A stretch of DNA of 64,000 bases from Spirochaetia bacterium. Lineage in GTDB: Bacteria; Spirochaetota; Spirochaetia; Treponematales; Treponemataceae. This document shows positions 26,401-34,140 of the stretch, piece after piece; position 1 is the stretch's first letter; each line of letters begins with the position of its first letter. The translations under genes were made by a program, and so were the position numbers. The notes below the pieces were generated by a model. It made no database searches. It was not told the DNA's origin and worked only from the letters and a program-made list of their open reading frames with translations. Location of the stretch: contig CAAGIS010000064.1 of NCBI GenBank assembly GCA_900769985.1, forward strand, positions 1-64,000. The letters are read 5' to 3'.

Positions 26401-27534
26401 ATGAGCCAAAAACGTAAATTTATGTTTGTTTATCTGACTACCGGGGCAGGACATATTTCTACTGCAAGGGTGATGAAAGAATGTATTTTAAAAAATGAAC
26501 CGAACGCAGAAGTTGTCATGGTCAATGGTTTTGATAAAAAAAATTTCTGGGGACAGGTTATCCTTGAACAAGGTTATTACGTCTCGACTAATTTTTTTCA
26601 TGGACTTTATCCTCTTGCTTACGATTTAGCTCGTTTTCGTTTTTTTCAGAGTTTTATGCTCAGATTTTTTATGCCTCATACAGTCAGATACCTGCGCAAA
26701 ATAATTAAAAAAGAAAAACCTACAGATATAGTTTCTTTTCATTTTGCGCTGTCGCCATGTATAAAACAGGCATTAAAAAGTTCTGACAGTAAAATTAATT
26801 TAAGTGTAATGGTAACAGATCCTTTTACTGTTCCGAATGTGTGGTTTTATGAAAAGTCCTTGCAGTATTTTGTTTATTCAGAACAGGCAAAAGAAATCGG
26901 TATGAACTTAAAAGTTCCCGAAAAAAACATTCATATCGTTCCGTTTGCTCTTAATCCCAAATATCAGATTCCTTTTGACAAAGACGATATTACAAGCCTT
27001 AAGAAAAAACACGGCTTTGATTTGAATAAAAAAGTTTTGTTAATTGTAGGTGGTGGAGACGGAATCCCGGGTGCGATTGAAATAATCAATAAATGTATTT
27101 TGCGAAAGGCAAAATTCAGCGTTGCAGTAATCTGCGGTCATGACCTTGTAAAAAAAACATATCTTGAAGGTCTTAAAGTTTTATATCCAAAGTTTGACTT
27201 GCATGTTTATGGATTTATAAATTATCTTGATGAACTTGTAAAATTAAGCGACTGCGTCGTAATGAAAGCCGGCCCTGCAACTTTAGTTGAAGTTCTGTCA
27301 TGCAAAAAGCCTGTCATTATCTGCCGTTATATTCACAATCAGGAAAAAGGAAACATGCAGTTTGCCGTAAACAATAAAGTCGGATTTTTCATTCAGTCTC
27401 CTGGAAAAATTTATGACAAAGTTGAAGAACTGCTTGCAGACGAACATTTTGACGAAAAAATGAAAGAACGTTTTGCTGCCTTAAATATAGATACCGATAC
27501 AAACAAGACAGCAAAACTTCTTCTTGAAAAATAA
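26401..27534 (+). CDS. GT28-like glycosyltransferase (MGDG synthase/UgtP type)
   Basis: A 377-aa GT-B fold enzyme. N-terminal motif YLTTGAGHISTARVMKE resembles the GGGHxxxA loop of monogalactosyl- and diglucosyl-diacylglycerol synthases. The N-domain has TDPFTVPNVWF, and the C-domain has LIVGGGDGIPGA and the donor-site block KAGPATLVEVLSCKKPVII. It is most likely to glycosylate a membrane lipid at the inner membrane. The ATG at 26401 has GAGGA just upstream; an in-frame ATG at 26383 lies inside a TATAAT box and is less likely. Its stop codon directly abuts the convergent thiI stop. Confidence 0.82.
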   Translation: MSQKRKFMFVYLTTGAGHISTARVMKECILKNEPNAEVVMVNGFDKKNFWGQVILEQGYYVSTNFFHGLYPLAYDLARFRFFQSFMLRFFMPHTVRYLRKIIKKEKPTDIVSFHFALSPCIKQALKSSDSKINLSVMVTDPFTVPNVWFYEKSLQYFVYSEQAKEIGMNLKVPEKNIHIVPFALNPKYQIPFDKDDITSLKKKHGFDLNKKVLLIVGGGDGIPGAIEIINKCILRKAKFSVAVICGHDLVKKTYLEGLKVLYPKFDLHVYGFINYLDELVKLSDCVVMKAGPATLVEVLSCKKPVIICRYIHNQEKGNMQFAVNNKVGFFIQSPGKIYDKVEELLADEHFDEKMKERFAALNIDTDTNKTAKLLLEK

Positions 27535-28707
27535 CTACATACTTTCAAATGCGTAAAAATGTTTTACTTCCCTTGTATCGAATGCTTTCTGTATTAATTC
27601 GTCAGGATTTATCTTGTTGTAAATGTCAATTGCTTCATTTAATTCTGCTTTTAAAACAGGGTGTCGCGGACTGAACAGAACGCAGCAGTCTTCGTACGGT
27701 AAAATCGATGTTTCATAAGTTCCGATGGAAACAGCTGTTTCTATAATTTCTTCTTTGTCAAGTGCAACAAGCGGCCTTAAAAGCGGAAGTTCTGCCATTG
27801 ATTCTGTAACTTTCATATTTTCTAAAGTCTGGCTTGCAACTTGTCCGAGACTTTCTCCTGTAATAAGGCAGTCTGCGTTTATGTGTTTTGCAAGCATACT
27901 AGCAGCTTTCATCATACACATTCGCAATGCAAGTGTACTCCAGTTTTCTGGCGCTTTTTCTTTTATGAGCATCTGAACGTCCGTAAAAGAAATGATGTTG
28001 AGCGTTGTCTGTAATCCATAAGCCGAAAGAATTTTTGCAAGGTCTTCGACTTTTTTCTGTGCCTCATCAGACGTGTACGGGTAGGAATGAAAATATACAC
28101 ATTCGATTTTCATTCCCCGTCGCATCATTCTGTAGCCTGCGACAGGACTGTCAAGCCCGCCTGATAAAAGCAACAGCCCTTTGCCACTTGTACCGACAGG
28201 AAGTCCGCGGCAACCTTTGTTTGAATCTGTGTAGACAAAACATTTCTCTCGTACTTCGACATAAATAGTTATGTCAGGATTTTTTACATCGACTTTTAAA
28301 ATGTTATTGTCAAAAAGTTCGGAAGCAGCCGTTTTCATTATTTCGTAGGAATTAAGTTCAAAAGATTTGTCGCTTCGCCGTGCTTCGATTTTAAATGTTT
28401 TTGCTCCGTTTTCTTTTGCTGCCTTTCCGAGTTCAGTTACTGTCTTTGTAATTGATGCAATCGTTTTATCGCAGATGACAGTTTTTGCCCAGCCTGTAAT
28501 TCCGATTAAATGACTCAGACAATATTCAGCCTGATGACAAAATTGCTCGTCAACTTCAAGATACAAACGGCCTGCCCGAAGCGAAATGTCTGCGGGAATG
28601 TGTTTTAAAAAATCGCGGACATTGCGCACGAGTTTGTTTTCAAATGATTTTATATTTGAGCCTTTAAGTGTAAGCTCTCCGAGTTTTCCAAGATATGTTA
28701 CTTTCAT
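27535..28707 (-). CDS. thiI: tRNA 4-thiouridine synthase ThiI
   Basis: Makes s4U8 in tRNA and can pass sulfur to thiazole synthesis. It has an N-terminal ferredoxin-like plus THUMP region (residues 1-165), a PP-loop SGGLDS (182-187), and the AANH core with ITGESLGQVASQTLENM. At 390 aa it ends after the ATPase domain, so it lacks the C-terminal rhodanese domain; this is the short Bacillus-type form. No ribosome-binding site precedes the ATG, and the -10 box ends only 6 nt upstream. With MnmA and SufS it makes up the window's sulfur-transfer set. Confidence 0.95.
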   Translation of the reverse strand: MKVTYLGKLGELTLKGSNIKSFENKLVRNVRDFLKHIPADISLRAGRLYLEVDEQFCHQAEYCLSHLIGITGWAKTVICDKTIASITKTVTELGKAAKENGAKTFKIEARRSDKSFELNSYEIMKTAASELFDNNILKVDVKNPDITIYVEVREKCFVYTDSNKGCRGLPVGTSGKGLLLLSGGLDSPVAGYRMMRRGMKIECVYFHSYPYTSDEAQKKVEDLAKILSAYGLQTTLNIISFTDVQMLIKEKAPENWSTLALRMCMMKAASMLAKHINADCLITGESLGQVASQTLENMKVTESMAELPLLRPLVALDKEEIIETAVSIGTYETSILPYEDCCVLFSPRHPVLKAELNEAIDIYNKINPDELIQKAFDTREVKHFYAFESM

Positions 28708-28713
28708 AAAATG

Positions 28714-28742
28714 AGTATATAAAAAAAATAAAAAAAATACAA
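28714..28742 (-). promoter_or_regulatory. Promoter of thiI
   Basis: Minus-strand TTGTAT (28737-28742), 17-nt spacer made almost only of T, TATACT (28714-28719). The box ends 6 nt before the ATG (28707), predicting a leaderless mRNA. Confidence 0.5.
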
Positions 28743-28829
28743 ACCGTCAGCGAGAAAGAATTCTCGTGGCGCGGGATAAATTCGTGCTGGTTGAGAAAAA
28801 GAAATTTACCCGCGCTCAGTTTCGGTTTG
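28740..28829 (+). repeat. Structured tandem element, type C, copy 1
   Basis: A 60-bp core (28759-28818) begins AATTCTCGTGGCGCGGGATA and ends GAAATTTACCCGCGCTCA. CGCGGG pairs with CCCGCG to make a hairpin, and CGAGAA/TTCTCG makes a small stem at the left edge. Outer arms CAAACCG (28740-28746) and CGGTTTG (28823-28829) enclose the whole copy. A GTGG tetranucleotide precedes the main stem. GC-rich stems stand out against the AT-rich background. Confidence 0.75.
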
Positions 28830-28840
28830 CATTCCACACA

Positions 28841-28920
28841 GAGAATTGCCTATGAGCAATTCTCGTGGCGCGGGATAAATTCGTGCTGGTGAAGAAAAGG
28901 AAATTTACCCGCGCTCAATT
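28841..28920 (+). repeat. Structured tandem element, type C, copy 2
   Basis: The 60-bp core at 28858-28917 differs from copy 1 only in the loop (TTGAGAAAAAG against TGAAGAAAAGG). The left stem is changed but kept: GAGAATTGC (28841-28849) pairs with GCAATTCTC (28856-28864). The two cores are 99 bp apart, start to start. Confidence 0.75.
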
Positions 28921-28947
28921 GCCTTACTTAAAAAAAAACAGTATAAT
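28919..28947 (+). promoter_or_regulatory. Promoter of murC
   Basis: TTGCCT (28919-28924), 17-nt spacer, TATAAT (28942-28947), 9 nt before the first ATG (28957). No ribosome-binding site is present, so a near-leaderless mRNA is predicted. Confidence 0.55.
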
Positions 28948-28956
28948 ACAAGAATC

Positions 28957-30486
28957 ATGATGAAATCTTTGCCAGAAAACTTACAGGGCGTGCACATACA
29001 TTTTGTCGGAATCAAGGGAACAGGAATGGCTGCTCTTGTCGAAATACTTTTTCATTCGGGTGCAGTTATTACTGGCAGCGATGTTGAAGAACGTTTTTAT
29101 ACAGATGACATTCTTGAAAAACTCGGATTAAAAAGTCTTCCGTTTTCAAAAGAAAACATTACAGATAAAATCCAGTATGTAATCTATTCTTCGGCATACA
29201 AGCCGGATAAAAATCCAGATTTAATTGAAGCTCTCAGAAAAAACATTCCATGCCTTTTGTATACACAGGCATTGGGAGCTTACAGCGCCCGTTCCTATTC
29301 CTGCGGTATTTGCGGTGTACACGGCAAGACAAGCACGACAGGGCTTACAGGAACTGTTTTAAAAGAACTCAATCTTCCGGTACAAGTTCTTGCAGGAAGT
29401 GTAATAAACTCTTTTGGTGGAACATGCACATACACATCTCCAATGTTAAAAAATTCAGACAACAATTTACAAAAAATTTTCGTTGCAGAAACGTGTGAAT
29501 ACCAGCGGCACTTTATGTCTTTTTGTCCTCAAAAGATAATCCTTACATCAGTTGAACCTGACCATCAAGATTATTATCCTACATACGAATCTATTCGTGA
29601 TGCTTTCGTCGAATATATCTGTAAACTTCCGCCGGGAGAAGACTTGATTTACTGCACAGACGACAAAGGTGCTGCAGAAACAGCAGAAATCGTAAAGTCA
29701 AAAAGAAGCGATATCAATTTTATTCCTTACGGCACGACGGCTTCAGGTGATTTTCATCTGACTTTAAAATCAGTTCAGAATGAAAAAAATATTTTTGAAC
29801 TTGATTTGTTTAAAAACTCTTCCGCACTTTCTGATGTGAGTGATTTTAAACTCTCAGTTCCGGGTAGGCATGAAGTTCTTGATGCAGCAGCAGCTGTAGC
29901 TCTTGTCTGTCGGCTTTTGGAAAAAAATAATCTCTCTCCAAAGGATTATTATAATCAGATAGCTCTTGGTCTTATGAATTTTACAGGTGGAAAAAGGCGG
30001 AGCGAAATTGCAGGCAGATTTGTTTCAAAATCAGGCAACAGCGTAATTGTAATCGATGATTATGGTCATCATCCGACTGCCATAAAAACTACTCTTGAAG
30101 GATATCGCGAATTTTACAAAGGCAGGAAAATTATCGTAGATTTTATGAGTCACACATACAGCCGCACTCAGGCACTTTTAAACGAATTTTCAGAAAGCCT
30201 TGTCTGTGCAGACGAAATAATCCTGCATAAAATTTATTCTTCTGCAAGGGAAAATCCTTCTGACTTTGAAATTACAGGAAAAACTCTTTACGAGCAGGTT
30301 TTAAAAACAGGAAAATCAAAAGACTGTATTCATTATTTTGAAGAAGTCCTTGATGCAAAAGATTTTGTCATTCAACTTCTTAATCGCCCGCTGTCAGACA
30401 AATTTCCTGACGGATATCTGTTTGTAACGATGGGAGCAGGCGATAATTGGAAACTTGGAAAAGCAGTCTTAAATGACTATTTATGA
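28957..30486 (+). CDS. murC: UDP-N-acetylmuramate--L-alanine ligase
   Basis: Mur ligase adding L-Ala to UDP-MurNAc, first step of the peptidoglycan stem. The N-domain begins HFVGIKGTGMAAL (residues 15-27), the ATP P-loop is GVHGKTSTTG (120-129), and the middle domain carries AETCEYQRHFMSF and TSVEPDHQDYYP. The C-domain holds VIDDYGHHPTAI, characteristic of MurC/Mpl. At 509 aa it is slightly longer than usual. Mpl is the main alternative. Two ATGs in a row (28957, 28960). The 3' end overlaps the convergent CBS gene by 10 bp. Confidence 0.9.
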   Translation: MMKSLPENLQGVHIHFVGIKGTGMAALVEILFHSGAVITGSDVEERFYTDDILEKLGLKSLPFSKENITDKIQYVIYSSAYKPDKNPDLIEALRKNIPCLLYTQALGAYSARSYSCGICGVHGKTSTTGLTGTVLKELNLPVQVLAGSVINSFGGTCTYTSPMLKNSDNNLQKIFVAETCEYQRHFMSFCPQKIILTSVEPDHQDYYPTYESIRDAFVEYICKLPPGEDLIYCTDDKGAAETAEIVKSKRSDINFIPYGTTASGDFHLTLKSVQNEKNIFELDLFKNSSALSDVSDFKLSVPGRHEVLDAAAAVALVCRLLEKNNLSPKDYYNQIALGLMNFTGGKRRSEIAGRFVSKSGNSVIVIDDYGHHPTAIKTTLEGYREFYKGRKIIVDFMSHTYSRTQALLNEFSESLVCADEIILHKIYSSARENPSDFEITGKTLYEQVLKTGKSKDCIHYFEEVLDAKDFVIQLLNRPLSDKFPDGYLFVTMGAGDNWKLGKAVLNDYL

Positions 30487-31733
30487 ACTGCAAGAATTTG
30501 AAGAACTTTCTTTACTGTTGATTTCAAGATTTTTATATTATAATCTCCAAATTCAAATTCTTTTCCTACAGATGGAATTTCACCTAAAAATTCAATTATC
30601 CAGCCACTGACTGTGCTTGCGTCAAAGTTTTTGTTTTCTTCCGGGTCAATTCCGAGAACTTCAAATGCTTTGTCAAGCGGTGCGTTCCCGTCCAGAATAA
30701 AGTGACCGTCTTTTATTTTTTTATGATAGGAAATTTCTTCGTCATGTTCATCGTAAATTTCGCCGACAAGTTCTTCAAGTATGTCTTCAATCGTAACGAT
30801 TCCAAGCGTACCGCCGTATTCGTCAAGAACTACTGCCATTTGAATGCGCTTTTTCTGAAGGATTTTCAGTAGGTTTGAAATCTTTGTGTGTTGTGTCGTA
30901 AAATACGCTTCCTGTACGATGTCAGAAAATTTGCCTTCTTTTGAAATGTAGAAATTGTAAAAATCTTTTTCGTGAACAATTCCGATGATTGCATCAATTG
31001 ATTCTTTGTAAACAGGAAGTCTTGAAAAGCCTGTTTTTTCAAAAACTTTTTTTATTTCTTCTGTGTCTGTGTGGATTTCAATCGCTGCAAGATTTACTCT
31101 TGGTGTTAAAATGTCTTCAACTTCAAGATCGTCAAATTCAATTACAGAACGAATCAGTTTTGTTTCATCCTGTTTTAAAGTTCCGTCTTCCTGTGCCTCT
31201 TCGACAAAAGTCATGATTTCATCTTCTGTAATTACTTCTTCCCGATTCAACTTAAAGATATGCGAAATAAGCCATTTCCAGCCAGAAAAAAGAAAGTTAA
31301 AAGGTGCAAGTATATAATAAAAAAAGGAAACAACAGGATAAAATAAAATTGAAATTTTCTCCGGATAAGTTTTTGCAATATATTTAGGCGTAATTTCACC
31401 GAAAATCAAAACTGCAACTGTAATTGCAAGCGTAGAAATTATAGTTGAATCGATTTTTGAATTAAATAGAATTTTTGCAAACAGCAGGGTAGAAATTGCC
31501 GATGCCGAAAGGTTTACAATGTTGTTTCCGATTAAGATTGTACTTAAAAGCCTGTCATATTTTTTTTCTGCAAGTTCCAGAACTTTTCCAGCCTGTTTGT
31601 TTCCGTTTTGAAAAAGCGTTCTGAGTTTTATTCTTGAAACACTTGTATATGCGGTTTCTGTTGCAGAAAAGAAACCCGAAAACAAAATTAAAATAATTAA
31701 TGAAATAAGTAAGGACCAGGACCCCGCGGGCAT
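30477..31733 (-). CDS. CNNM/CorC-family membrane protein with CBS pair
   Basis: A 418-aa protein with a DUF21/CNNM membrane domain (residues 1-185, several hydrophobic segments starting LLISLIILILFSGFFSATET). A CBS pair follows (about 205-330, with LTPRVNLAAIEI and VVLDEYGGTLGIVTIEDILE), then a C-terminal CorC_HlyC transporter-associated domain. The family is often labelled hemolysin but the better-supported role is divalent-cation (Mg/Co) export. Upstream is AGGGGAATTTTTT before the ATG. It stands alone on its strand. Confidence 0.88.
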   Translation of the reverse strand: MPAGSWSLLISLIILILFSGFFSATETAYTSVSRIKLRTLFQNGNKQAGKVLELAEKKYDRLLSTILIGNNIVNLSASAISTLLFAKILFNSKIDSTIISTLAITVAVLIFGEITPKYIAKTYPEKISILFYPVVSFFYYILAPFNFLFSGWKWLISHIFKLNREEVITEDEIMTFVEEAQEDGTLKQDETKLIRSVIEFDDLEVEDILTPRVNLAAIEIHTDTEEIKKVFEKTGFSRLPVYKESIDAIIGIVHEKDFYNFYISKEGKFSDIVQEAYFTTQHTKISNLLKILQKKRIQMAVVLDEYGGTLGIVTIEDILEELVGEIYDEHDEEISYHKKIKDGHFILDGNAPLDKAFEVLGIDPEENKNFDASTVSGWIIEFLGEIPSVGKEFEFGDYNIKILKSTVKKVLQILAVHK

Positions 31734-31876
31734 AAAAAATTCCCCTGAAAAAAAAGTAAGAAGACAAAAAATCTTCTTTATGCAAAAGGTTTTGCATATT
31801 CTTACTATAGCATATTATAATATTCTTGTCATTATTTTCTAATCGAAGTACAATGAAACAATTAATAAATCATAAG

Positions 31877-31929
31877 TTAAGAAAACACAGAATAAATCCT
31901 ACCTGATGATTTTTCAGTGTTAACCTTAA
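31877..31929 (-). repeat. Dispersed hairpin repeat, type A, copy 3
   Basis: Reverse copy with AAGAAAACACAGAATAAATCC, loop TACCTGATGA, TTTTTCAGTGTTAACCTTAA. It is more degenerate than the others. It lies between the divergent CBS gene and yicC. Confidence 0.75.
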
Positions 31930-31961
31930 AATTTTTTATTGACTTTTTACTGGAGTTTTTT

Positions 31962-32828
31962 ATGACATCGATGACCGGCTATTCTTATGTTGAACAAAAT
32001 TTTGAAAATGCAACTGTCAGTGTTGAACTTAAATCTGTCAATTCCCGTTTTCTTGATTTGTCAATTAACCTTCCTCCTTTTTTAAATCCTCTTGAAAGTT
32101 TTTTCCGCAGTATGATTACAGAAAAAGTTTTTCGCGGAAAAATTGATGCAAATATCAGAATAAAGGAACTGGAATCTGACGTTAAAATTTCTGCAGATAC
32201 AAATGCTGCAAAAGCATATCTTGACGCAATAAAAAAAATTGCAGAAGCTACAGGTTATTCTGCTGAAATTCCTTTGAGCCTTATCATAAGCCAGCCGGGG
32301 GTTCTTAATTCAGATAAAAATTATGATGTTGAAAAATATAAAAATATGATAACGCCTGTCATTAAGTCTTCTTTAGAAAAATTTGTCAGTGACAGGGCTA
32401 GGGAAGGTGAGAACTTAAAAAAAGATCTTTTACAGAAACTTTCCCAGCTTGAAGAATGTGCCTTCTTTTTCAAAGAGTGGCAACCCAAAATGGAAACTGT
32501 TTTTAAAGAAACTGTCACTGCAAAATTCAAAGAACTTTTAGGTGAACAGATTGATGAAAACCGTATTCTTTCAGAAGTTGCTGCAATGCTTGTAAAATAT
32601 ACGATTAACGAAGAAATTGTAAGACTTCAGAGTCATTTAAAAGCGATGAAAGACGAAATCCAGAATAATTCTGTTCCCGGCAAAAAACTTGATTTTTTAT
32701 GTCAGGAAATCAACCGCGAAATAAACACAATCGGAAGTAAAAACCAGTTTGCAGAAGTCGGTGCAATGGTAATAAAAGCAAAAGATTCTATCGAAAATAT
32801 TCGCGAACAGGCAAAAAACGTTGAATAA
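31962..32828 (+). CDS. yicC: YicC-family endoribonuclease
   Basis: A 288-aa protein opening with the family hallmark MTSMTGYSYVEQ and VELKSVNSRFLDLSINLP, and ending with LDFLCQEINREINTIGSK and the DSIENIREQAKNVE tail. YicC proteins were shown to be endoribonucleases acting on mRNA or small RNA in E. coli. I use the ATG at 31962, preceded by TGGAG; an earlier in-frame TTG/ATG-like start lies inside the type A repeat. It is followed 51 bp later by a cytidylate-kinase-like gene, in place of the gmk found beside yicC in other bacteria. Confidence 0.92.
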   Translation: MTSMTGYSYVEQNFENATVSVELKSVNSRFLDLSINLPPFLNPLESFFRSMITEKVFRGKIDANIRIKELESDVKISADTNAAKAYLDAIKKIAEATGYSAEIPLSLIISQPGVLNSDKNYDVEKYKNMITPVIKSSLEKFVSDRAREGENLKKDLLQKLSQLEECAFFFKEWQPKMETVFKETVTAKFKELLGEQIDENRILSEVAAMLVKYTINEEIVRLQSHLKAMKDEIQNNSVPGKKLDFLCQEINREINTIGSKNQFAEVGAMVIKAKDSIENIREQAKNVE

Positions 32829-32879
32829 ACTGCGTAAAAAAATATAATAATCATTCTAAAACAACAAGGAGTAAAAAGA

Positions 32880-33443
32880 GTGTCATCATATAAAATAAAA
32901 CAAAACAGGCAGCTTCGGATTGCAATAAGCGGAAAATCAGGCTGTGGTAATACTACTGTAAGTACGCTGCTTTCAAAAACTTTAAATATAACACTGATTA
33001 ACTATACTTTCCGCCAGCTTGCTCAGGAAAAGGGAATGACCCTTGCAGATGTCATAGAAAACGCAAAGACAGATGACAGCTATGACAAATACGTAGATAC
33101 TCATCAGGTTGAACTTGCAAAAAGAGAGTCTTGTGTTTTAGGAAGCCGTCTTGCAATCTGGATGTTAAAAGAAGCTGATTTAAAGATTTATTTAAAACTT
33201 GACGAAGATACCCGGGCAAAACGTATTCTAAACAGAGAAGGCGGAAGTTTTGAAGAAATCAAGAAATTTACTCAGATGCGTGATTCAGAAGATACAAAAA
33301 GATATAAAAAACTTTATGGTATTGACAACAACGAGTACTCTTTTGCAGATCTTACGATAGATACTTCCTGCAATTCCCCGGAACAGATTGTCAGCATAAT
33401 TCTTGATAAATTAAAAGAAAAAGATTTAATAGAAGAAGCATAA
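32880..33443 (+). CDS. cmk: Cytidylate-kinase-like protein with altered Walker A
   Basis: A 187-aa P-loop protein resembling the archaeal-type CMP kinase family, which phosphorylates CMP/dCMP. It has the CMP-region pattern RQLAQEKGMTLADV, VLGSRLAIWMLKEADLKIYL, RILNREGGSFEE and the RYKKLYGID block. Its P-loop reads GKSGCGNTT (residues 18-26), so Asn24 replaces the Walker-A lysine. Start is GTG at 32880 behind AAGGAG. Cotranscribed with yicC and followed by a strong terminator. The family is clear, but activity with Asn at this position is uncertain. Confidence 0.82.
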   Translation: MSSYKIKQNRQLRIAISGKSGCGNTTVSTLLSKTLNITLINYTFRQLAQEKGMTLADVIENAKTDDSYDKYVDTHQVELAKRESCVLGSRLAIWMLKEADLKIYLKLDEDTRAKRILNREGGSFEEIKKFTQMRDSEDTKRYKKLYGIDNNEYSFADLTIDTSCNSPEQIVSIILDKLKEKDLIEEA

Positions 33444-33503
33444 AAAAAGCGGCGAAGTAAAGTCTTTAAGCGTCAGCGTGTCTTGACTTCGCCGTTTTTC
33501 TGT
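33444..33503 (+). terminator. Rho-independent terminator after cmk
   Basis: CGGCGAAGT (33450-33458) and ACTTCGCCG (33486-33494) form a 9-bp stem followed by TTTTT. A-rich sequence before the stem would let it work from the other side as well. Confidence 0.85.
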
Positions 33504-33535
33504 ATTTTTACTATGAGTGGCAGAAACAGAAATGT

Positions 33536-33598
33536 TTAGCTACATTCAAGGTTAACACTGAAAAATTCTCAGGTAGGATTTATTCAGTGTTTCCTTAG
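33536..33598 (+). repeat. Dispersed hairpin repeat, type A, copy 4
   Basis: Forward copy with the full end TAGCTACATTCAAGG and arms AACACTGAAAAATTC and GGATTTATTCAGTGTTTCC. Its right end CCTTAG reads into leuD: the TTA at 33595-33597 is the leuD stop codon on the minus strand. Confidence 0.85.
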
Positions 33599-34128
33599 TA
33601 TTTGCTGTCAGCATAGCCAATCCAGCCTTCTTTTTCTATGAGGGCTTTTTCAAAACCTTCAAGTTTAAAAGGATAACTTTTAGAAAGGCTTCCTGCAATG
33701 AGTTTTACTTTTGCAGTATCATCATCATTGATGACAATTTTACATTCCGTATCTTTGTCTGCAAATGTCCTGAACATATCTTCAATAGATTTTTTATCCA
33801 TTTCGATAGCAAGCATTCCGCAATTATACATATTCTGTCTGAAAATTCTGGCAAAATTTGTAGCAACTACAACGTAAATTCCGTTAACTTCGAGAGCCCA
33901 TGGCGCGTGTTCTCTTGATGAGCCGCATCCAAAATTTTCTCTTGTAATAATTACTTTTTTTCCTGCAACATCTGTTTTTGGATTAAAGCCGTCAAGTTTT
34001 AAATCTTCAAGCAGATATGGTTTTAATGCCTGCTTTGTATTTTCCGTCAGATATTTTGCAGGGATAATTTCGTCTGTATTTATATCAGAACGATCCAAAA
34101 AAAGAACTGCACCGCCAAATTGTTTCAT
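33595..34128 (-). CDS. leuD: 3-isopropylmalate dehydratase small subunit (LeuD-type)
   Basis: Swivelling subunit of an aconitase-superfamily hydro-lyase. Key blocks are FLDRSDINTDEIIPAKYL at the N-terminus and NFGCGSSREHAPWAL, with VATNFARIFRQNMYNCG. At 177 aa it belongs to the short, archaeal/clostridial LeuD class, matched by the 427-aa LeuC. Substrate could be isopropylmalate, citramalate or homoaconitate; the leucine pathway is the default call. Its stop codon is supplied by the type A repeat. Confidence 0.88.
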   Translation of the reverse strand: MKQFGGAVLFLDRSDINTDEIIPAKYLTENTKQALKPYLLEDLKLDGFNPKTDVAGKKVIITRENFGCGSSREHAPWALEVNGIYVVVATNFARIFRQNMYNCGMLAIEMDKKSIEDMFRTFADKDTECKIVINDDDTAKVKLIAGSLSKSYPFKLEGFEKALIEKEGWIGYADSKY

Positions 34129-34140
34129 CTCTAAAGCTCC

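Noticed and set aside
28759..28917. CRISPR-like pair of repeats
   Set aside because: Only two units of 60 bp with internal stems and no series of equal spacers or cas genes; a structured tandem element fits better.
28708..28956. Riboswitch or T-box for thiI or murC
   Set aside because: The two elements match no riboswitch pattern I know, and the promoter boxes for both genes lie outside or at the edge of the elements, so they would not be in the mRNA leaders.
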